Notes: a model not told the origin generated them from the sequence alone. A stretch of 64,000 nt of DNA from Pseudoips prasinana (GCA_951640165.1 OX621237.1:16616001-16680000), one strand, 5' to 3'. Positions 46,906-58,231 are shown, counted from the stretch's first letter. Made by a program: numbers and translations.

Positions 46906-48595
46906 TTATTAAAATATTTGAAAAGCTGATGCTCAGCCAAATGTTGTCGCACTTTAACGTGAATGAGATATTGCATAACAAGCAGTTCGGGTTTACAAGG
47001 GGCCGTTCTACTCAGGATGCAGGTTGCACATTAATTAGGTCAATATTGGAGGCTTGGGAGGGATCACAGGATGCGCTGGGAGTTTTCTGTGATCTCTCTA
47101 AGGCTTTCGATTGCGTTGATCATCGTACGCTCGTTGTTAAACTGAAGTTCTATGGAATATCTGGCACATCTCTTGATCTTGTGATGTCCTATTTATCGGG
47201 GCGACAACAGATGGTTTCGATAGGCGGTGTCACTTCGGCACGTCATCCTGTGAAAATGGGGGTGCCCCAGGGGTCTATATTGGGCCCATTTTTATTTCTA
47301 GTTTATATAAATGATCTCCCTTATCTGGTAGAGAAATTATCAGAGATAGTTTTGTTCGCTGATGATACGTCGCTCATATTTAAAGTAAATAGAAAGGATA
47401 AAGATCTTATTGAGCATAATAAAACACTCAGCTTTATATCAGAATGGTTTTCGGCAAATAATCTCTTGTTAAATGCAGGGAAAACTAAATGCATCAGGTT
47501 CTCATTGCCGAATGTGACTCAAATTGTACCAACAGTTGCACTTAATGCGAAAATATTAGATCTAGTCCCATCGACCGTATTTTTAGGATTGACACTTGAT
47601 TCAAAATTGCAATGGGGTCCTCAGATTGAAAAGTTAGCAGGTAAATTAAGTTCGGCTTCCTATGCTGTCTGGAAAATAAGGCAATTGTCAGATGAACAAA
47701 CTGCTAGATTAGTGTATTTCGCGTACTTTCATAGCATTATGTCGTATGGCATTCTGCTGTGGGGTTCGGCGGCTGACATAGGTGCTATTTTTGTATTGCA
47801 GAAAAGAGCAGTCAGAGCCATTTATGGTTTAGGCAGTCGCGATTCTTTGCGAAATTTGTTTAAAGAAATAAATATACTTACTGTGCCATCGGAATATATA
47901 TATCAGAATATAATGTTTGTTAGAAAAAATATTCATAATTATAAAAAGAAAAGTGAACTGCATAATATAAATACTAGGAATAAAAACAAACTAGCCATGC
48001 CAGGCTTTAGAGTAAGCAAAACTAATAAATCATTTTTAGGAAATTGTATTAGGTTTTATAACAAGCTTCCTACTCAAATTACTGATCTGCCTGACACAAG
48101 TTTTAAAACACATATTAAACGTGTACTTATGGCTAGGGGTTATTACACCACTAAAGAGTACATCGATGACAAAGACGTCTGGCTCTCACTTCCTACCTGC
48201 ACATTGCTCGCTGGAGATCTTGTAGCCATATAGACATGACTGATCTGCTGTGTTACGTGAACTATCTGTAAATGATTGCTATCATATACTTAATTTAAAA
48301 TTATTGACTCTGTCTCAAAATGAATAATGTTATTGTTTCGAAGTTTTTCTTTTGTATACCTAAATATAATCTAAAATAATAAGCATTCAGACAACCGATC
48401 GAGCATATATTGTGTTTGCCTACTAAATAATTACTCTAATTGGACCAAATCCCGTGTTCATGCCCGCTTGAGTATGTTTCGCCGGACCGTCTCAACTGGG
48501 TCGTGTTGAAACCGGTAGTAGATGAACCCACTGAGTTTGTTTCGCTGGGTCTTCTCAGTTGGGGCGCATTGGATCCGGTGGTAGCATTAAAGCGC
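46906..48595 (+). mobile_element. Jockey-like LINE, 5' truncated, with repeated 3' tail
   Basis: The sequence enters the RT domain at KIFEKLML, runs through an open frame to 48233 and continues into a 3' region. That region includes two 63-bp units (from 48470 and 48533, each starting GAGT(A/T)TGTTTCGC and holding ACCGGT(A/G)GTAG). This tail motif is common at the ends of lepidopteran retroposons, but whether it belongs to this LINE is uncertain. Confidence 0.7.
46911..48233 (+). pseudogene. LINE reverse transcriptase, partial but open
   Basis: About 440 residues of non-LTR reverse transcriptase, the enzyme that copies LINE RNA at a nicked target. Motifs in order: QFGFTRGRST; DLSKAFDCVDH (catalytic Asp); VPQGSILGPFLFLVYINDLP; LFADDTSL (catalytic ADD, near 47358-47366); LNAGKTKC; VFLGLTLDSKLQW. 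The thumb and a C-terminal region of about 200 residues follow. The endonuclease and the first RT motifs are missing, so it cannot be a working element. The lack of any stop suggests a recent insertion. The ATGs near its start are chance; there is no true initiation codon. Confidence 0.85.
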
Positions 48596-49042
48596 GACCG
48601 TCGTTATTAACACAAGGTCCGTCATAATAATAATACCTTTAATATAGACAGAACCATTGACAATATGTAGTAAAAATATTAGACTTAAACTAGATAATTA
48701 AACATAATCTCTTGACAATAACTTGATACGAGCTGGCTAAATATCATTTCTGTAATAAAATAAATTTTATAAATGTTTTCATACAAGATGTACCTAAATA
48801 TCTATGTTACTAGAAATAATATCTAATGTATACAACTATATTACTACAAACATGTTCTGACTATTTACAAGCGCTTTTTTAAAGTCTACGTGAATAAAAA
48901 TATTTTTTATTTTTTATTTTATTATGCATAGTAAATTTTTAATTTAAATTTATAGTTAAAGTAATTTTGTCTTAAGTCTTTAGTTATTAAAGCACGCTGT
49001 GTTCACTATTTTAGGGCATACAATTTGGATATTTGTTTTATA
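48596..49042. other. no recognised gene
   Basis: AT-rich. ACTACAAACATGTTCTGACTATT near 48845 recurs in similar form near 63705, a minor dispersed repeat. Confidence 0.4.
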
Positions 49043-49044
49043 TA

Positions 49045-50291
49045 CTACTCTGACAAGAAAGTACCGGGAAAAGATCAATAATATACAAGATGTTTGTTAT
49101 TCATCCAAATTTATTTTATCACCTTCAAAGTATACTCCTTCAGAAACGATACACTTACGCCAACGAATAATCCATTCATCAAAACATTTTTTAAACGCTG
49201 CTTTCGGAATTGAGTTCAGTTCTCGCCGCGAATTCTACTTTATGTCTTCTACCGAATGAAAACGGGTGTTATAAAAATTAATAATTTGAGTTTAGGAAAA
49301 AGAAAGAAGTCAGCTGGAGCCATACCTGGTGAATATGGTGGTTGCTGGATGGTATTTGTTCTGTGTTTGGTCAAAAATTCGTTCACAATGATGGCCTTGT
49401 GCGAAGGCGCATTATCGTGGTGCAAAATCCAAGAATTTTCTTTCAACAAATCTGGCCTTTTTCGTAGAATTTGCTCTCTTAAACGCCGCATAACACTCAA
49501 ATAATATTCTTTATTTACCGTTCGACCTTCCGGTAAGAATTCAGAGTGCACAACACCGCGATAGTGAAAGAAAACAGTCAACATGACTTTGACTTTTGAT
49601 CGACTTTTGCGTGGTTTTTTCGGTTTCGGTTCAGTTGGAAGGCGCCACTCCGAAGCTTGTTGACTAGTTTGCATGTCAAATTCGTAAACCCACTTCTCGT
49701 CACCAGTAACAATGCGTTTCATGAATGTTGGGTTGACTCGTTCTACCATGTCCTCAGCGACTTTCATGCGATTGAGTTTTTGGAGAAAATTCAGATCTTT
49801 TGGGACTAGCCGAGCGGCAACATGTTTCATACCCAAATGATTAGTTAAAATGGTACGAATCGACTCGTAAGATACAGAAAGTTCGGCGGCTATCTCTCTC
49901 AGAGTTGAATGAGGATTTTCAGTCACTATTTCCTTCACTTCTGCGATGTTTACTTCAGTTGCAGATGTTGATGGCCTACCAGAGCGAGGCAAAACTTTCA
50001 TCACATCTCGACCGCTTTTAAACGCTTTGAACAACTCATAAGCACGAGTTTTTCGTCGATTCGATTCACCGTAAGCCTTCTGTAACATTTTCAGTGACTC
50101 CGAACACGAAATTCCATTAGCGATGCAAAATTTAAGACAAACTCTTTGTTCGATATTTTTGTTGATGCTACTCAAACTCCGCGCCAAAATGGAAAACAGT
50201 TGTGCCAATCTAACAACAACAAAAAAAAAAAAGAATTTGAATTTGGAACCATAAACAAATCATCCATTCCCGATACTTTTTTGACTGAATG
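49045..50291 (-). mobile_element. second mariner family, inactive copy (about 1247 bp)
   Basis: Imperfect terminal repeats (left TCTGACAAGAAAGTACCGGGAA; right, on the minus strand, TTCAGTCAAAAAAGTATCGGGAA) are flanked by TA at 49043-49044 and 50292-50293. Its ends and protein differ completely from copies 1-3. Confidence 0.8.
49097..50208 (-). pseudogene. mariner transposase, frameshifted
   Basis: The first 300 residues are open, with a two-part helix-turn-helix region (LREIAAELSVSYESIRTIL), then GDEKWVYEFD, HHDNAPSH and SPGMAPADFFLF, giving a DD34D triad. After FPKLKL (near 49285) the frame is lost. The proper C-terminus continues in another frame from RFHSVEDIK, broken again by a TAG, through KKCFDEWIIRW to a stop at 49097-49099. 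So there is one indel and one nonsense change. The probable original start (a Met before EQRV) now reads ATA. It is a dead element. Confidence 0.85.
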
Positions 50292-50293
50292 TA

Positions 50294-52746
50294 CATTTGT
50301 GTTTTATATATATAATAATAACCAAACTTAACAATAATAAAATTGGTAGGAATAATACATTTTCATAATGTACCTATATTAAAAAGAATTCATATCATAC
50401 AGTATAAGGGGCAGCCTAATGCTAGCCGTAGGAGGAATGTTTCAAGGCTACGTGTCAAGGCTTCTGTATGCCTACATACTTACGCAGCTAACGTATAAAA
50501 TTGATTTTCCAGGAATTCCACTATTGTGTTAAACATTATTTCAGCTTAAATTACTGCAAGGTCGTTATGATTGTTTGATTTCAATGTTTTATATATTTTT
50601 TAACCAGTTGAGTAAACAGCTCACGTATAGATGGTTATTTTAGCTTATAGATGCATGCAACATTGGGGAATCACTCACGTTTTGGTCACTAATTCTTCTT
50701 CTCTAATACGCTTGACCTCCTTAAAATTACTCACACACGGACAAATATGAAATTATTATAACTGCATATATTTTGATAAGGTAGAGAATGCGGAGCGAAA
50801 AAATTTTTAGCTTTCCCCTAGTTTTAATACTTTTTTTTTCATGACGTATTATGCCGTTAGCCATCAGGCTTTCACTGCTTCACCGGACTATAGAGGCGAT
50901 CGGGGGTTTAATTCAAACCGTCTAGAAAATATAAAGTACAAACTAAGCACCCAAGCCGGAGGGTAGGTACCTCCTTTGTGGTTCGAACCTCGACTCTGGG
51001 CGGTTACTGGCGGGGATCGGGAATCATTTTAGGGATGTTTTGTGCAACTTTCGCTCTACGTTAATACGCGACGCGGGCCGCTCTTCCGGTTTAGAGCCAG
51101 CTTTTCATCGATACATCGACACATCGATACACGATGGTCATGGAGGAAGTTTTGGTACTAGCTTACACATGCAGTTAGAACTGCTCGACACCGTACTTAC
51201 TAGTTAGACATATCAAAGATCCTATCCGAAGCGTAGTGGGTTTTGTTAAACTTAAACGTTTTAGTTTTAACTCTTGCATTTTTCTGTCTGAATGTGCGGT
51301 GAGGCCGTATGGTTTTCTTTTTGGTCCTCAAATTTTAATATTAAATAAACAATTATTTTATGTTACTATATGAGGTAAATAATCACATCGTGTCATGTGT
51401 TTGACATTTGAAAATACTGACTAACTCTGCTATTAAAGATTTACGTACGATTCCAATACGACGGTTTTATGAATTCTGTACTGTTTTTCACATTTGGTGT
51501 ACACTTAGCCTAGGAGGTTTAGAGTAGAGAGCAATATCTCAAGCCGTCTAGCAAATAAAATGATAAACTACGCTATAGGCCATTCTCTATGGGGTTTGAA
51601 TCTCGAATCTCAGCTCAGGGCGGTTCCTGATATATACATGACATATGCATGATGTGGAGATGTATGAGAGGGTCGGTTTTGAAGGACATTTTTTAATGAA
51701 TGCATTTATTAATGATACACCTTCATTTGTGCTATAAATACCTGTATCCCGGGGTACTTTAAAAAGACCCAATTCATTGACACTAAGAACGGTCAGACTC
51801 AAGACTACTACACATGGGCTACAAACATATTTGTCCTGAGCGGGAATCGAATTCGAAACCCGTTGTACCAATTTGTGCAACTGACGCTTTTCTTCCTCGT
51901 TTTATACAACTTCGTTAATAAGCGAAGCATCGCAGCCGGCAAGTATGATATATCGGATTGTGTACAGAGACAGTGCCACGTGAGCTTCTATTAACCTTGC
52001 CTTCTAAGAATTCTGTGCAGTTCTTGCTACGTCAGTAGATATTTTGATTTAAACAGCGTATTTATTATGTAAGCAGTAAGGGTTGTTTCGTTGTGTAAGT
52101 GTATCTACTGACATAGTGTCGACTGAATATTGAGTTCATGATATCAATTTATGCTACGTTATTCCTTACATAAAGTACAATTCTCATGTATGTTGATTGC
52201 AGTAGCAAGTAGACATTAAATGTGTCGTCGCGTAATTGTCTGTCTGGTACAGTGCTCGATAAACTTCATACTATAATTCGGTACTAAATTGGAACTCTTC
52301 ACTTTACCTAATCGTATGGGCAGTGATTGAAGCCGTCCAGTAGACCACTAAAATGGTTTTAAAACTTTAATCTGACGACCGCGACTGACGGCATATCGTA
52401 CCCTCTGAAGCACTTAACCGCGCTATCACAAAGACACTGGTGAGAGCAGCTGCCTGCGAATGCCTCGATTAGAATTTTGGTATAAAGACTCTTTTGTTTG
52501 ACACTTTCTTTATCTATAATAGTATTATTTTATTTTAATAACTACATGAGATAATTTACATTATATATGATTATAAATTATAATACATAACAAAAAAAAA
52601 ACATAAACATGTCGTAAAAATTATAATCTTACAATAATCGCTATTAAATAATAAACATAATCATGTACTGTGTCAATTAAATATGTTTTATAGAAGTAAT
52701 CTCAGATTTAATGACTTTTTAAGTAACATATAGTAATGGAGTGGAT
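50294..52746. other. intergenic with one repeat fragment
   Basis: 52310-52470 belongs to the dispersed CGTATGG...AAGCCG family. 51108-51136 has three near-copies of CATCGATA. No gene-like frame; the 97-codon minus frame at 51587 has no motif. Confidence 0.45.
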
Positions 52747-52879
52747 GTACAGACGCCAGCACATCCAGCTACCCCGATCTGTCAAATTTCTTTTATAGAT
52801 TTTCAACTTCATCACATAAGCATAAGGTTCACTTTCAATTGGGGAAGATTGGGGTAGCTCGATGTACTGGCGTCTGTAC
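52747..52879. mobile_element. MITE, copy 2 (133 bp)
   Basis: Inverted relative of 26556-26697, with ends TGTACAGACGCCAGCACATC and its near-complement finishing GGCGTCTGTAC. Both ends are better matched than in copy 1. Confidence 0.8.
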
Positions 52880-52894
52880 CAAGTTATGCAACGT

Positions 52895-53065
52895 GTAACA
52901 TTCTTCTTTATCGAATGGGCAGTGGTTGTTCAAGGCACTCAGGAGGCCTCTGACATTGCTTCACGACTGTTTTCTTACGTCAACAACCGGGACCGTAAGC
53001 TTAATGTGTCCTCCGAATCACGGAGATGCTCAGAAGTTAAACACTTGACGGCCACTCATTTTTTA
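52895..53065. repeat. dispersed repeat (CGTATGG...GTTCAAG family)
   Basis: Contains GGGCAGTGGTTGTTCAAGGC, AGGCCTCTGACAT and GGAGATGCTCAGA, like 62945-63175. Confidence 0.6.
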
Positions 53066-53167
53066 CGGATAATAATAATGTGGGATAAGTAAGTTGCAAT
53101 TTAAGCATAATGTTTTCGTCATCAGAATAAGGTTGAAACTAGCGTAATATCTAAATCAATAATAATA

Positions 53168-53424
53168 ATAATATAATAATATCTGGGGACAATGTCACAC
53201 AGATCATCCTAGCCCCAAACTAAGCAAAGCTTGTACTATGGGTACCAGGTGACGATATACATACTTATATAGATAGATAAATACTTATATACATAGAAAA
53301 CATCCATGACTCAGAAACAAATATTCGTGCTCATCACACAAATATTTGCACTTACCGGGATTCGAATCCAGGACCACCAGCTTCGTAGGCAGGATCACTA
53401 CCGACTAGGCTACGGTGATAAGTT
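53168..53424 (-). mobile_element. tRNA-headed SINE, family A
   Basis: Near-identical to 30834-31073, including the head with GGATTCGAATCC-type B box and the (ATT)n tail. Confidence 0.85.
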
Positions 53425-54086
53425 TGCTGTAAATTGTATGCTCTTTCAATAGGCGTGCTGACTAACTTTATATTTGTCAATATTACGACGAACCATTAAT
53501 AAAGAATAACAGTAAAAACAAAATTCCAATTACCTTGAAATTAACGAAGTTATAAGCATTTAAAATTCATGTTAGATAAAAAATACACTACCTATACTAA
53601 CATATGACGTCACTTGTAATGGAGCTATAGTAGCTTCATATTAACAGTAATTTTGTATTAAAACGGAGAGAGCATCCTCTTTGTCCCCGCCTAGAAACTA
53701 AAACGCTTATATCTCAATCTAAAAACAGTATTTTTTATCAGCCTATTTTTCTCAGATCGCTGAAAGTCGATAATATACATGTATAACTATAAAACACAAT
53801 ATCTCTAAACAAAACCAGTTAGGCCAATAACTAAGGAGCGAGTGCGCGAATGCTACCTAGCCAAATTATTTTATTTTGATAAACTTGCTGCTGTAACCTG
53901 TTAGTTTTGTAGTTACTGTTAGTTTGCATATTGAAAATTTACTATCATTTACAATATCTTCCCACATAATTTCTTTTTAATATGATTTTTTTTGTTTAAA
54001 CTTGATTTAAAAAATATAAAACAATTAAAATTTAAGCAATTTTAACTTATTTGAAATTATACTATATTTTTATTAATAAATATACT
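53425..54086. other. AT-rich stretch upstream of the AMPK gamma gene
   Basis: It holds one perfect CRE (TGACGTCA, 53605-53612). It is otherwise featureless and probably intronic in view of the splice acceptor that follows. Confidence 0.45.
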
Positions 54087-54100
54087 TTCTTCTTTTACAG
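54081..54100 (+). other. 3' splice site before the AMPK gamma start
   Basis: A pyrimidine-rich tract ending TTTTACAG places the exon start at 54101. An in-frame stop at 54145 separates it from the ATG, so the spliced-in sequence is 5' UTR. Confidence 0.55.
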
Positions 54101-54174
54101 GTAATGACATAAATTTTGCTGGATTATGGTCTACGATAATACTATAAACGCATCGCTTAGAATTATTTTTGGAT

Positions 54175-56223
54175 ATGGATCCAATTTTAGAAAATGAATC
54201 TGCTACTACCGAGTCACCTAAACATGGAAAGTCAAAGCATAAAAATAAGAAGAAGAAACATCAATCAGAAGCGCAAAATCAAACTGTTGTTGGTGAGCGA
54301 AAGAAATTTGTTGTTACTACACTCTCGGCATCCGCAGCCACAGACGATAAAGTTCCTCCTAGTGTAACAGATGGTAATGTACATACGGTCCATTTTGGCA
54401 CCCGCGGGGTTGAGTCACAAAGACCTCATGTAAGGTCAATATTTAAAGATAGAACGGGTGAAACGTCCAGGCCCTCAAGTACTGAACGAGAATCTGCACC
54501 CTCTAAAGAATATGAAACTTTTCATGGAACGTCATCTAGTCCACGGAGCTCTATTTTTGATATATTTCGTTTAAGAAGAAAAAGTGATGCTAAAAAATAT
54601 GCCCCAAAACCAAAAACAAGCGAAACGCAAGAAGCGCCGGTAGAAGAACCACAATATCCTGAGAGTAAAGATTCTCATAAAAAATATTACCATACGGTCA
54701 CCGGTGCTTCTTCACGAAAATACAGTCCCATAACTAGGGTAATGGATATATTCAGAAGCAAGCCTCCCCCTGAAACCAGCCAATCTACAACAGATCCTGT
54801 AAAAAAGAAAAGCACCAAGCAAATTCGTCGATCTTCTCTCGAAACTACATCACCTACTTACCACAAAAACTCATATGCTTCATTAGATCCTATGCAAGCG
54901 AAACAAGTATTTCGGGAAGTTCGAGGCCTTCCTAAATACGATCCTTATTTATCGATCGTGCAGATATCCATTGGGGGTCGAGATAAAACAAAACTTTTAT
55001 TGAATTTCTTCAAATATCATAAATGTTACGAAATTTTACCAAAGTCCGCTAAAGTTATCATATTTGATACGCAATTTTTTGTGAGGAAAACATTTCCCAC
55101 ACTCATATCTCATGGTATACGCTCGGCACCTCTTTGGGATGCGAATAAGAAATTACTGGTAGGAATGATAACAGTTACTGATTTTATAAGAATTCTTCTT
55201 CATCTTGATAAAGAAAATTTATCAGTTGAAGATTTAGAAAGACATACACTTCATAATTGGAGGAAAATGTTACGGCCGACTCGCAAACCTTTATGTAGCG
55301 CAGGCCCCGACCAATCATTGCATGAGGCCATTAATTTACTTCATAAGCATCGCGTCCATCGTCTTTTATTAATAGATCCTTTTTCTGGTGATGTGTTGTA
55401 TATTCTTTCTCATAAGAGAATTTTGAGGTTTTTGTTTGTATATCTTAACGAATTTCCTGAGTTAACATTCTTTCATAAGACACTTACTGATTTAAACATC
55501 GGTACTTATGAAGGTATAGTCTCCATTACAGATACAACAACTATTAAGACAGCTTTCCAATTGTTATTAGAGAAAGATGTATCTGCTTTGCCAATTCTAG
55601 ATGAAGATGGTGCGCTTATCGATGTTTATGCAAAATATGAAGTGTTAAATCTAGTAAGTGAAAAATTATATTCGAATTTGTCATTGACAGTAGGTGAAGT
55701 AAGAAATAAAAAGAAAGACTGGGAAGAAAAGTTACAAAAATGTCGTTCTAGTATTACTTTATATGAGGCCTTAGAAGTTATAGTTAGAACTGAAAGTCAT
55801 CGATTATTGTTAGTAAATAAAGAAAGTAAGCTGGTAGGAATTGTTTCTCTATCAGACATATTAGTATATTTAAATAGGATAATTCCCACTGAAAAGAAAG
55901 TTTCTTCTCTTCAAGAAATATTTAGGCCACTCGAAGAAAACAAAGTAGCCGAGTCACTAAAAGAAACTGAAAATGAGATTATAACAATTGAAGTACCAAC
56001 ATTAGCACAAAATGTACCTGAGGTTGAACAAGGTGCTGCTGCGCCGACTGAAACCAACGCCACGGCTAATGATGAAGCATTAAGCAATGACGAACGTAAA
56101 ACGGATGATGAGATCTCTGAAGCTGACACACATTTTAATTCTGCTAGTAGTCATAAATCACACTTAGACCTTGCCACGGACCCGGTCACGACTACAGTCG
56201 AAGACCCGGTTGCTAACGAATAA
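54175..56223 (+). CDS. SNF4Agamma-like: AMP-activated protein kinase gamma subunit paralogue, single exon
   Basis: 682 residues, the AMP/ATP-sensing regulatory subunit of the AMPK heterotrimer by homology. Residues 1-270 form a polar, basic extension (a lysine-rich run near 18-30, then SSIFDIFRLRRKSDAKK and RVMDIFR patches) like the long insect and vertebrate isoforms. Four CBS motifs span about 282-568. Ligand contacts known from the mammalian subunit are kept: R316, T333, D336, H395-R396, K414-R415, S470, H542-R543, S558, S560, D561. The CBS3 aspartate is Glu489. The last 110 residues are acidic. ATG 54175 is preferred over the in-frame TTG upstream. The whole CBS region is uninterrupted, whereas the standard insect gene is multi-exon as far as I know, so a retrogene that kept its frame is likely. 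Catalytic partners are not in the window. Confidence 0.93.
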   Translation: MDPILENESATTESPKHGKSKHKNKKKKHQSEAQNQTVVGERKKFVVTTLSASAATDDKVPPSVTDGNVHTVHFGTRGVESQRPHVRSIFKDRTGETSRPSSTERESAPSKEYETFHGTSSSPRSSIFDIFRLRRKSDAKKYAPKPKTSETQEAPVEEPQYPESKDSHKKYYHTVTGASSRKYSPITRVMDIFRSKPPPETSQSTTDPVKKKSTKQIRRSSLETTSPTYHKNSYASLDPMQAKQVFREVRGLPKYDPYLSIVQISIGGRDKTKLLLNFFKYHKCYEILPKSAKVIIFDTQFFVRKTFPTLISHGIRSAPLWDANKKLLVGMITVTDFIRILLHLDKENLSVEDLERHTLHNWRKMLRPTRKPLCSAGPDQSLHEAINLLHKHRVHRLLLIDPFSGDVLYILSHKRILRFLFVYLNEFPELTFFHKTLTDLNIGTYEGIVSITDTTTIKTAFQLLLEKDVSALPILDEDGALIDVYAKYEVLNLVSEKLYSNLSLTVGEVRNKKKDWEEKLQKCRSSITLYEALEVIVRTESHRLLLVNKESKLVGIVSLSDILVYLNRIIPTEKKVSSLQEIFRPLEENKVAESLKETENEIITIEVPTLAQNVPEVEQGAAAPTETNATANDEALSNDERKTDDEISEADTHFNSASSHKSHLDLATDPVTTTVEDPVANE

Positions 56224-56403
56224 GTAGAACATTTTAATTCCAAAGAAATTGTGATAGGTGAAATCGCCGAATCGGTATATTAATCTCAGCTTTTGCTTAT
56301 ATTGATATTGTAATTTAACTTCATACTCATTAATAGTTGCATCAAATACCACATGATTGCCTTATTATTTAATTCATTATAAAACATTGCTAAATCTAAT
56401 AAA
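56224..56403 (+). terminator. 3' UTR and poly(A) signal of the AMPK gamma paralogue
   Basis: An AATAAA hexamer at 56398-56403 lies 175 bp after the stop codon. No closer signal is evident. Confidence 0.5.
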
Positions 56404-56699
56404 ATATTTTAGCAGTAAATTCCGGGTTTCTAATATTTCTTTGATTTCCTTATATGAAGTAAGTATTACGACGTGATAAACATTGGTAAATGTATTTATT
56501 GAGGTAAAGTATTTAGTTTAGTTACTATAAGAAAAATCTCTAGTGATGGGTATCTGAAATAAGAGTGATGATATTTATTTTTTACCATAAAATTCATGGA
56601 TTAAATACTCAATAATTTAAGTCATATAATCGCATTCGCTCAAACCTGTATTTATATATGACAAATTTTAAAATATAGGTATCATGGGAATACATTTCA
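56404..56699. other. no recognised feature
   Basis: AT-rich spacer after the gene. Confidence 0.45.
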
Positions 56700-56930
56700 T
56701 CACATCATCAACCTGAAATTGTCCACTGCTGGAGAAAATATTGACAACCTCCCCCATTTTTATAATGTAGCCATTTGGAGGGCTTTACCTTAGTCACCTA
56801 CCTTACTCAATTAGGTGGTAGCTAGTACACAGGTGGCGCTGCTGCCTGATTACCTTGTGTATCCCTTAGTCGCCCTTCACGAAACTCTCCGGGTGAAATG
56901 GGCTAGCCCTGTTATTTTTTCTGGGCCTGA
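56700..56930 (+). repeat. dispersed repeat fragment (GTGGTAGCTAGTACACAGG)
   Basis: Begins CACATCATCAACCTG with GTCCACTGCTGGA and continues into the block shared with 33646-33790. Confidence 0.6.
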
Positions 56931-57134
56931 AATCACACGACAATCATGGGAACGCGGAGTGGAAATCACAATAGAATCATCAATATATTTAATCTATGAT
57001 ATTGTAACATTCACTTTTATATGAGGTAAAGTAATCTAAATTCCTTAACACAATAATTATTTGAAATGGCTTGTTGTAGGCGTAGGTGAATAACATAAAC
57101 AGTATGGGATCTTCAGGAACTCCACTTACCTTTA

Positions 57135-57386
57135 GACCTGGGCCTCTACCGGCTAGGTCGCCGAACATCGATTTCTTAAATGGCATTCATATAAATAAAA
57201 GTTAAAAATTACTTAATCCATCGTTACATCGGCTTCAACGTTGACAATCGATTCTAGACCATTTATGACGTTACATGTGCTCATGGAAGCCGATTTGACG
57301 ATTGATTAAGTCATTTTTAACCTTATTTATTTGAACGCCATTTAAGAAATCGATGTTCGGCGACTTAGCCGGTTGAGCCCCTGAGT
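57135..57386. mobile_element. fold-back element with about 85-bp arms
   Basis: 57149-57235 (CCGGCTAGGTCGCCGAACATC...) pairs with 57289-57372 with few mismatches and small indels, around a loop of about 55 nt. Weaker pairing extends to 57135 and 57386. No protein is encoded; a MITE is likely. Confidence 0.75.
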
Positions 57387-57539
57387 AACGTTTAAATATC
57401 ACTTTGTAATAACTCATTATGTAGAAAATGAATGGGTATTATACATTTAACAAACGACGAAATCACCTCTGTTCAGACATATATCGTTAAATACCTGAAG
57501 ATGTGACATTTCTAAAGTATAATTGACTACTACTACTTA

Positions 57540-57745
57540 TCGTATGGGGACCAGGGTAGTGGTCACCTTGGTGTCAGAATTGTTCAAACCGCTATTTTAT
57601 AATGACTACAATCGAGTCAACAGCTTAACGTGCCTTCCAAAGCACGGAGACTCACAGAAATTAAACCACTTTGGTAGTCACCCATCTATGGACTGACCGC
57701 GAGCCTAGTTGCTTAACTGCGCCGATCCCTTACGGACCGGTAAGA
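57540..57745. repeat. dispersed repeat (CGTATGG family)
   Basis: Reverse-orientation relative of 62945-63175: TTAACGTGCCTTCCAAAGCA, AAACCACTTTGG, ATCTATGGACTGACCGC, GCCTAGTTGCTTAAC. Confidence 0.7.
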
Positions 57746-58231
57746 GCATCTAGCCATGAGCGCATTATTTGCTATTTATGTTACACGTTGTGTGCTGAGA
57801 GACAGTGAAGTGTTACATAATGCGTGCAATATTTATATACGTTGCGGCGGACCATCGGCCAGCAACCTCTATGTTTGCGCTTGGCTGTTAATATTTACAT
57901 CTGATATGCTAGTGCTAGTCACATGTTCACGGAACATAGCGGAATGATAATATCGGATGAATGTTCATAGGCCAACTCGACACATTTCCTGTTCACGTCG
58001 CTAATAACTAGAATCCTGCATGAGGTACGCAAGACAATGCAATTGTCGTTTGTTTTTACTATTTCCTGAATTGTTAGAATAACAGGTGATGCAGGTAAGT
58101 ACTATATGATTATCCTTCGACCTAGATATCATCAAGTGCAATATATAAAAATACAATTCAAATTAGAAGAAAAAAGAAGAGATTCTAAGCTATACTTTAT
58201 TCCATTTGCGACATACAAGAAATAGACGAAC
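57746..58231. other. no recognised feature
   Basis: The 63-codon frame at 57756 has no family signature. Confidence 0.4.

Noticed and set aside
57756..57947. A small cysteine-containing frame
   Set aside because: Single short frame, without signal peptide, conserved pattern or flanking splice sites.
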